The notes under the pieces were generated by a model, which was not told the DNA's origin, searched no databases, and saw only the letters and a program-made list of their open reading frames with translations. Shown here one piece after another: positions 59,941-64,000 of a DNA stretch of 64,000 bases. Positions within the stretch are counted from its first letter, which is position 1. Each line of letters opens with the position of its first letter. The translations under genes were made by a program, and so were the position numbers. Source of the stretch: an uncultured Clostridia bacterium. GTDB taxonomy: Bacteria > Bacillota > Clostridia > Christensenellales > Pumilibacteraceae. Where the stretch lies: NCBI GenBank assembly GCA_947175195.1, contig CAMWLQ010000005.1, forward strand, positions 50,303 through 114,302, written 5' to 3'.

Positions 59941-60207
59941 TTTTGAAACTCCTTAATGGTTTTTTATTGATAGATATAAATAGCGCTCTTTCGGTTTGCG
60001 TGTGGAATGTCGCGCTTACCGCAAGTAACGGTTATTTTATAAGTATGTTATCCGACTTTGCTGTTAAGAACGTATTTTTGAGGGCGGAGTCGCGCCGCAG
60101 ACGGGCAACAGTTGTGCCACACGCGACGGGCGCGTAGACCCACCTACGCAACCAAGCGGGTGGTGCAAACGTAGCCCGTATCCGGCGATGAATACGCCAC
60201 TCAAAAC
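59941..60207 (-). other. Unusual 267-bp gap inside the ribosomal operon
   Basis: No ORF is supported. The rpmJ-proximal half is GC-rich and can form local hairpins on the minus strand (GGCG-7-CGCC near 60186-60200; GCGTAG/CTACGC near 60137-60155) and a long-range 8-bp pair (GCGTGTGG near 60113 with CCACACGC near 60003). A -10-like TATAAAAT near 60030 could provide an extra start for rpsM. A structured leader is possible. Confidence 0.45.
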
Positions 60208-60324
60208 TTAGCCTTGGCGTTGCTTATGGCTCGGATTCTTGCTGCAAATTACCATAACCTTGCCGTGACGGCGAATAACCTTGCACTTGTCACACATGGG
60301 TTTTACGGACGATCTTACTTTCAT
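60208..60324 (-). CDS. rpmJ: Ribosomal protein L36
   Basis: 38 residues: [19 protein letters not shown], then [18 protein letters not shown]. The zinc-binding set C-x2-C...C...H is present, so this is the zinc form of bL36. ATG at 60324 with GGAG upstream. It lies in the conserved place between infA and rpsM. Confidence 0.96.
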   Translation of the reverse strand: MKVRSSVKPMCDKCKVIRRHGKVMVICSKNPSHKQRQG

Positions 60325-60337
60325 GATGTTCTCCTTT

Positions 60338-60366
60338 TTCAATTCGGAATTATGAATTCGGAATTA
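60338..60366. repeat. AATTCGGAATTATG short repeat between infA and rpmJ
   Basis: Two copies of AATTCGGAATTATG in tandem, the same unit seen in other intergenic regions of this window. Confidence 0.65.
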
Positions 60367-60406
60367 TGGTTGTTGGTTATAAAAAGTTGTGTTGCCTAAG
60401 CTGTGC

Positions 60407-60628
60407 TTACGACTTACTGCGGAACGTGATTATGCCCTTTGTAATGTCATACGGGGAAATGGCTACCTTGACTCTGTCGCCCAGCAGTACCTTGATGTAG
60501 TTGACTCGCATCTTGCCCGCAATCGTGCACATTACCATTGCGCCGTTGTCGAGCTTGACTTTGAACTTGGTACCGGGCAAGCATTCCTCTACGGTGCCTT
60601 CCGTTTCGATATTATCACTCCTCGGCAT
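60407..60628 (-). CDS. infA: Translation initiation factor IF-1
   Basis: 73-residue S1-like OB fold that binds the ribosomal A site. Motifs [20 protein letters not shown] and [16 protein letters not shown], ending ITFRSKS. The ATG at 60628 with AGGAGG overlaps the end of the upstream KOW gene by 14 bp. Confidence 0.97.
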   Translation of the reverse strand: MPRSDNIETEGTVEECLPGTKFKVKLDNGAMVMCTIAGKMRVNYIKVLLGDRVKVAISPYDITKGIITFRSKS

Positions 60629-60869
60629 ACAACCTCCTATCCTTAATAAATTGTTTTATGCGCTTTTTGAGCGCTGCGTTTGTCGGGCTTTCTATGCCGC
60701 TTTGGGCGGCTACCCGTAAATGCCTTTTTCGTTTGAGCTTGGGGTTTTCCATTCCCCGCGACATGCCGTCGGCTATCAGCACAAAGTTTTCGCCTGCCTG
60801 CGCGACTACTACGAACGGCTTGCCCGTATCATGCCCCGCAAGGCTTATTACAATATCGCCGATTTCCAT
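60615..60869 (-). CDS. KOW-domain RNA-binding protein (L14e-like)
   Basis: 84 residues. [22 protein letters not shown] is a KOW motif, followed by a basic [10 protein letters not shown] segment. Proteins of this kind are found between map and infA in many Clostridia and are annotated as L14e-like; the role is unproven. ATG at 60869 chosen (AAGGAG 12 nt upstream); a GTG 12 codons earlier would overlap map. Confidence 0.87.
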   Translation of the reverse strand: MEIGDIVISLAGHDTGKPFVVVAQAGENFVLIADGMSRGMENPKLKRKRHLRVAAQSGIESPTNAALKKRIKQFIKDRRLYAEE

Positions 60870-60901
60870 TTTGTAACGCGCTCCTTGTTGGAATGTGACC
60901 G

Positions 60902-61648
60902 TCACAGCGTTAGGATTTCGGGCGGCTCACCGTCACCGTTGATGATGATAGTGTTTTCGTAGTGCGCCGCACGGCTCCCGTCAAAGGTTTTGACCGTCCA
61001 GCCGTCGCGCTCTATCCTGACGCGCCAGCCGCCTGCCGTAATCATCGGCTCTACGCAAATGCACATGCCCGCTTTGAGCGGTGCGCCCGTGCCGCGCTTG
61101 CCGAAGTTGGGGACCTCGGGCGGCTCGTGCATTTTGTGCCCGATGCCGTGACCGGTGAGGTCGCGCACAACGCCGCAGCCATGCAGCTCGGTATACAGCT
61201 GAACGGCGGATGAAACGTCGCCCACTCTGCAGCCGGCTTTGGCATACTCGATGCCGGCAAAGAATGCGTCCTTGGCTACGTCGATCAGCCTACGATCGGA
61301 CTCCGATACGTTGCCTACGGCAAACGTTCTTGCCGCGTCGCCTTGATACCCGTTTAAAAGTGCGGTAATGTCTACAGACACTATGTCGCCGTCCTTGACC
61401 GTCATAAGCGACGGTATTCCGTGGACGACCACGTCGTTGACCGATATGCACGAGGCGTTGGGGTAGCCGTGAAAGCCTTTGCTGGACGGCGTTGCGCCGT
61501 AGCTCCTTATAACCTCCTCGACAACCGCGTCGATTTCCAATGTTGTAACGCCGACTTTGATAAACTTTTCCGCCGCGTCGAGCGCCGCTTTGACTACGCG
61601 GCTCGCCGCACGCATGCCCTCGCGCTCTTTATCGGACTTTACTATCAT
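60902..61648 (-). CDS. map: Methionine aminopeptidase, type I
   Basis: 248 residues. Removes N-terminal Met from nascent proteins. Metal ligands and His are visible in VVHGIPS, GDIVSVDITALLNGYQGDAART (two Asp), TGHGIGHKMHEPPEVPNF and EPMI. It lacks the SH3-binding N-terminal extension. The ATG overlaps the adk stop by 4 bp. Confidence 0.97.
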   Translation of the reverse strand: MIVKSDKEREGMRAASRVVKAALDAAEKFIKVGVTTLEIDAVVEEVIRSYGATPSSKGFHGYPNASCISVNDVVVHGIPSLMTVKDGDIVSVDITALLNGYQGDAARTFAVGNVSESDRRLIDVAKDAFFAGIEYAKAGCRVGDVSSAVQLYTELHGCGVVRDLTGHGIGHKMHEPPEVPNFGKRGTGAPLKAGMCICVEPMITAGGWRVRIERDGWTVKTFDGSRAAHYENTIIINGDGEPPEILTL

Positions 61649-62262
61649 TTAAGCGCTGCCTCGATAGCTTGGTTGACCTGCTCTATCGACTGCATGCCGT
61701 CGATGTTTTTGAGCAATCCTTTGTTGTTGTAATAATCTACGAGCGGCGCGGTGTTTTGTTCGTAAACCTTGAGGCGGTTTTCCACAACCTCGCGCTTGTC
61801 GTCGTCGCGAATGACCAGCTTGTCGCCGCACGCCTTGCAAATTCCGTCCGGCGCGTCCTGCGCGCTGGTCGTGTATCCGCACTTGAGGCATACCCTGCGG
61901 CTTGCCATGCGGTCGGCTAACTTGTTAAGGTCGGTTACAAGGTTGAGCGCAACATCGATTGTAGTAATGCCGCCGAGCGCGTCAGCCTGAGCCTTGGTGC
62001 GCGGGAAACCGTCCAAAAGGAATCCCTTAGCGCAGTCCGCTTGCTCTATTCTGTTCTTTAACAGCGCGATAACCAGTTCGTCGGGAACAAGCTTGCCCGC
62101 GTCCATGTACGCCTTGGCTTGCTTGCCCAGCTCGGTGCCGTCCACTATGTTCTTGCGGAGCAGGTCGCCCGTCGAGATGTGCGGTATGTCGTGCGTCTTG
62201 CAAATGAGCGCCGCTTGCGTGCCTTTGCCGCTGCCCGGCGCACCCATGATGATTAAATTCAT
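61645..62262 (-). CDS. adk: Adenylate kinase
   Basis: 205 residues. P-loop GAPGSGKGTQ (8-17), GFPRTKAQADAL, and a zinc-type LID with CLKCGYTT and CKACGDKL, as in Gram-positive enzymes. Interconverts AMP, ADP and ATP. Conserved position between secY and map. Confidence 0.98.
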   Translation of the reverse strand: MNLIIMGAPGSGKGTQAALICKTHDIPHISTGDLLRKNIVDGTELGKQAKAYMDAGKLVPDELVIALLKNRIEQADCAKGFLLDGFPRTKAQADALGGITTIDVALNLVTDLNKLADRMASRRVCLKCGYTTSAQDAPDGICKACGDKLVIRDDDKREVVENRLKVYEQNTAPLVDYYNNKGLLKNIDGMQSIEQVNQAIEAALK

Positions 62263-62325
62263 GTTTACCTCGTTGTAGGGGTGAGTTAGTGAATAGTGTC
62301 GGACTGCGGTTTCGCCGCCCTTATT

Positions 62326-63636
62326 TTATTTCAAAAAGCCCTTGTACTGTTTCATCATAAGCTGGCTTTGGAGCTGCTTTTCGAATTCCAGTGCGACCGA
62401 AACTACGATTAGCATACCCGTTGCCGAGAAGGCGTTGACCAGCGTTGACGTATTGCCCAGTACCGCGGCAAATACGACCGACGGCACTAGCGCGATAAAC
62501 GCGAGGAATATTGCGCCGAACAGTGTGAGCCGCTTGGAGATCCTGCTGAGGTACTCGGTTGTCGGCTTGCCGGGGCGAATACCGTTGATAAAGCCGCCGT
62601 ACTGCTGAATGTTGCGCGAAATGTCTTCGGGGTTGAACTCGATGCCCGCATAGAAATACGAGAAACCGAGTATGAGCAGCGCGACAAGCACCGAGTAAGC
62701 AATAGATCCCGCGCCGAGGTAGGTCATCCACCAAATGTAGAACGAGCTGGTGGGTGCTACAAGCTGGGCTATCATTTGCGGGAAGGTAATGAGCGCCGTC
62801 GCAAAGATTATAGGCATAACGCCGCTGGCGTTGACCTTGATGGGAATAAACGTGCTTTGACCGCCGTACTGCTTTCTGCCCTTGATTTGCTTGGCGTACT
62901 GTACGGGGACGCGGCGTTCCGCACCGTCGATAAAGACGATGAGCATGAACACGGCGACAACCATAATGACAAAGCCGACAAGCTCCCAAATAGCCATTTC
63001 GTCGCCCGCGACCGAGCTTTGAATGTTAGCAACAATGCTGTGACCGGCGGTCGCAATGATACCGACAAAAATCAAAAGGCTGATGCCGTTGCCGATACCG
63101 TAATCGGTGATGCGTTCGCCCAACCACATGGTGAGGAGTGATCCCATAACCATTATGATTGCTACGAATATGCCGATTATCCAGCTTTGGGTCATCGGTC
63201 CGAACACGGTGGTGGACAACGCGTCCGCACGCGCGTAAGACACCGTAACCGCAGTCGCCTGCGCAACCGCAAGTATCAAGGTGATAATGCGCGTCCATTG
63301 CGTGATTTTCTTTTTGCCCTCGTCGCCCTGCTTTTGGTATTCCTGCAAGCGCGGAATGGCGACCGTGAGCAGCTGTAATATAATCGACGCGTTGATATAC
63401 GGGGTAATACCTATTGCAAACAGCGCACCGTTACTGAGAGCGCTACCCGTAATACCGTTGAGCAAGCCAAGCAAGCCGTCGACGTTGCCTTCGGTAGCAC
63501 TGGCATACCCAATCGCGTCAATGCCGGGGATAGGTACCCAGCATCCCAGCCTATATATAAAGAGCAGTGCGAGCGTGATTAAAATCTTACGCCGCACGTC
63601 TTTATTTTTGAAAGCGTTTTTTAGCGTTTCAAACAT
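62326..63636 (-). CDS. secY: Protein translocase subunit SecY
   Basis: 436 residues, ten transmembrane helices. Motifs GIDAIGYAS, NGALFAIGITPYINASIILQLL (in parts) and GIRPGKPTTEYL fit the family. Forms the SecYEG channel. The ATG shares one base with the rplO stop (TAATG), so translation is coupled. Confidence 0.98.
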   Translation of the reverse strand: MFETLKNAFKNKDVRRKILITLALLFIYRLGCWVPIPGIDAIGYASATEGNVDGLLGLLNGITGSALSNGALFAIGITPYINASIILQLLTVAIPRLQEYQKQGDEGKKKITQWTRIITLILAVAQATAVTVSYARADALSTTVFGPMTQSWIIGIFVAIIMVMGSLLTMWLGERITDYGIGNGISLLIFVGIIATAGHSIVANIQSSVAGDEMAIWELVGFVIMVVAVFMLIVFIDGAERRVPVQYAKQIKGRKQYGGQSTFIPIKVNASGVMPIIFATALITFPQMIAQLVAPTSSFYIWWMTYLGAGSIAYSVLVALLILGFSYFYAGIEFNPEDISRNIQQYGGFINGIRPGKPTTEYLSRISKRLTLFGAIFLAFIALVPSVVFAAVLGNTSTLVNAFSATGMLIVVSVALEFEKQLQSQLMMKQYKGFLK

Positions 63637-64000
63637 TAGATGACCTCGACAGTGCCGCCCGCTTTTTCGATCTTTTCTTTTGCGGACGCTGTGAACTTAG
63701 CCGCCTTAACGGTCAGTTTTTTGGTAAGCTCGCCGTCGCCCAAAACTTTAAGTCCGTAGGCTTCGACCTTTTTAACAACGCCCGCCTCGACCAAAAGCAT
63801 GAGATCGACAACAGTGCCGTCGTCAAACATGTTCAGTTTGTCGATGTTGATAACACTGAATTCCTTTTGGAACTTGTTGTTAAATCCGCGCTTGGGAAGA
63901 CGACGCATAAGCGTGATTTGTCCGCCCTCGAATCCGGGACGAACGCCGCCACCGCTGCGCGCCCACTGTCCTTTATGACCCTTGCCCGACGTTTTGCCTA
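63636..64000 (-). CDS. rplO: Ribosomal protein L15 (N-terminus outside window)
   Basis: The last 121 codons are visible. [23 protein letters not shown] (in parts) and RRLPKRGF are uL15 hallmarks, and the end [12 protein letters not shown] is typical. The frame continues past base 64000. Confidence 0.96.
   Translation of the reverse strand, partial: GKTSGKGHKGQWARSGGGVRPGFEGGQITLMRRLPKRGFNNKFQKEFSVINIDKLNMFDDGTVVDLMLLVEAGVVKKVEAYGLKVLGDGELTKKLTVKAAKFTASAKEKIEKAGGTVEVI

Noticed and set aside
1..64000. Depletion of GGCC as a sign of long-term HaeIII-like restriction
   Set aside because: Several GGCC sites are present by eye, for example near 18044, 23835 and 29580; a real count against expectation was not possible.

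Overview
The window looks like chromosome of an uncultured anaerobic Bacillota, most likely a Clostridia-class gut or sediment bacterium. Supporting signs are the mrnC-thyX-rlmB cluster, an FMN riboswitch-RibU unit, DnaD/DnaC-type replication loaders, the NifU-like/GGGtGRT pair, zinc-type S4 and Adk, and sigma-A promoters very close to TTGACA-17-TATAAT. Many proteins are lipoproteins with a lipobox, which also fits a Gram-positive type. The taxonomy is inference; no rRNA gene is present. Base composition is moderately GC-rich in housekeeping genes and visibly more AT-rich in two accessory blocks (about 25.7-35.1 kb and 44.3-49.1 kb).

Layout. 1-4.2 kb: gpmI (partial), tpiA, rlmB, thyX, mrnC, all on the minus strand. 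4.2-8.5 kb: a CpXC zinc protein, a SAP-domain protein, a membrane protein divergent from a small XRE repressor with a palindromic operator, then a MATE exporter behind a leader terminator, and tRNA-Pro. 8.5-13.5 kb: operon pepF, lipoprotein, dnaB, degenerate radC-like. 13.6-25.6 kb: DegT-like protein lacking the PLP lysine, FMN riboswitch plus ribU, two very large related lipoproteins (one carrying a TlpA-type redox domain), GGGtGRT plus NifU-like scaffold, REP-like elements, and an anchored propeller-like protein.

25.7-35.1 kb is the most interesting block. On the minus strand it encodes an uncharacterised 476-aa protein, a 1195-aa kinase-NACHT-LRR fusion under its own palindrome-overlapped promoter, a 69-aa protein, a ClpP-like serine protease with a complete triad, an uncharacterised 276-aa protein, and a soluble VirD4/TraG-like ATPase. 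The kinase-NACHT-LRR protein and the VirD4-like ATPase end in the same roughly 70-85-residue C-terminal domain. That ties the two ends of the locus together and suggests an undescribed sensing/effector (probably defence) system. No relaxase, integrase or other type IV secretion genes are present.

35.1-44.2 kb: sbcCD, then a divergent dnaD-dnaC primosome pair, a solitary small RNA, MmcQ/YjbR and a DUF6273 lipoprotein. 44.3-49.2 kb: an accessory defence cassette downstream of tRNA-Ser, with an M.HaeIII-like methylase, HaeIII-like endonuclease, OB-fold/P-loop ATPase, DUF6884 and GIY-YIG proteins. 49.4-55.2 kb: Cys-rich microprotein, a membrane Fe-S/thioredoxin electron-transfer pair, TfoX-like protein, zinc-ribbon membrane protein and a lipoprotein. 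55.2-56.6 kb: archaeal-type aspartyl-tRNA synthetase.

56.65-56.97 kb holds three tandem copies, at an exact 106-bp period, of a roughly 70-nt structured small RNA. Each has its own consensus promoter and terminator, and compensatory changes in the stems; a fourth copy lies near 41.5 kb. This is a second strong candidate for something undescribed. 57.0-64 kb: the distal spc/alpha ribosomal operon in conserved order (rplO partial, secY, adk, map, KOW protein, infA, rpmJ, rpsM, rpsK, rpsD, rpoA, rplQ), with an unusual 267-bp gap between rpmJ and rpsM.
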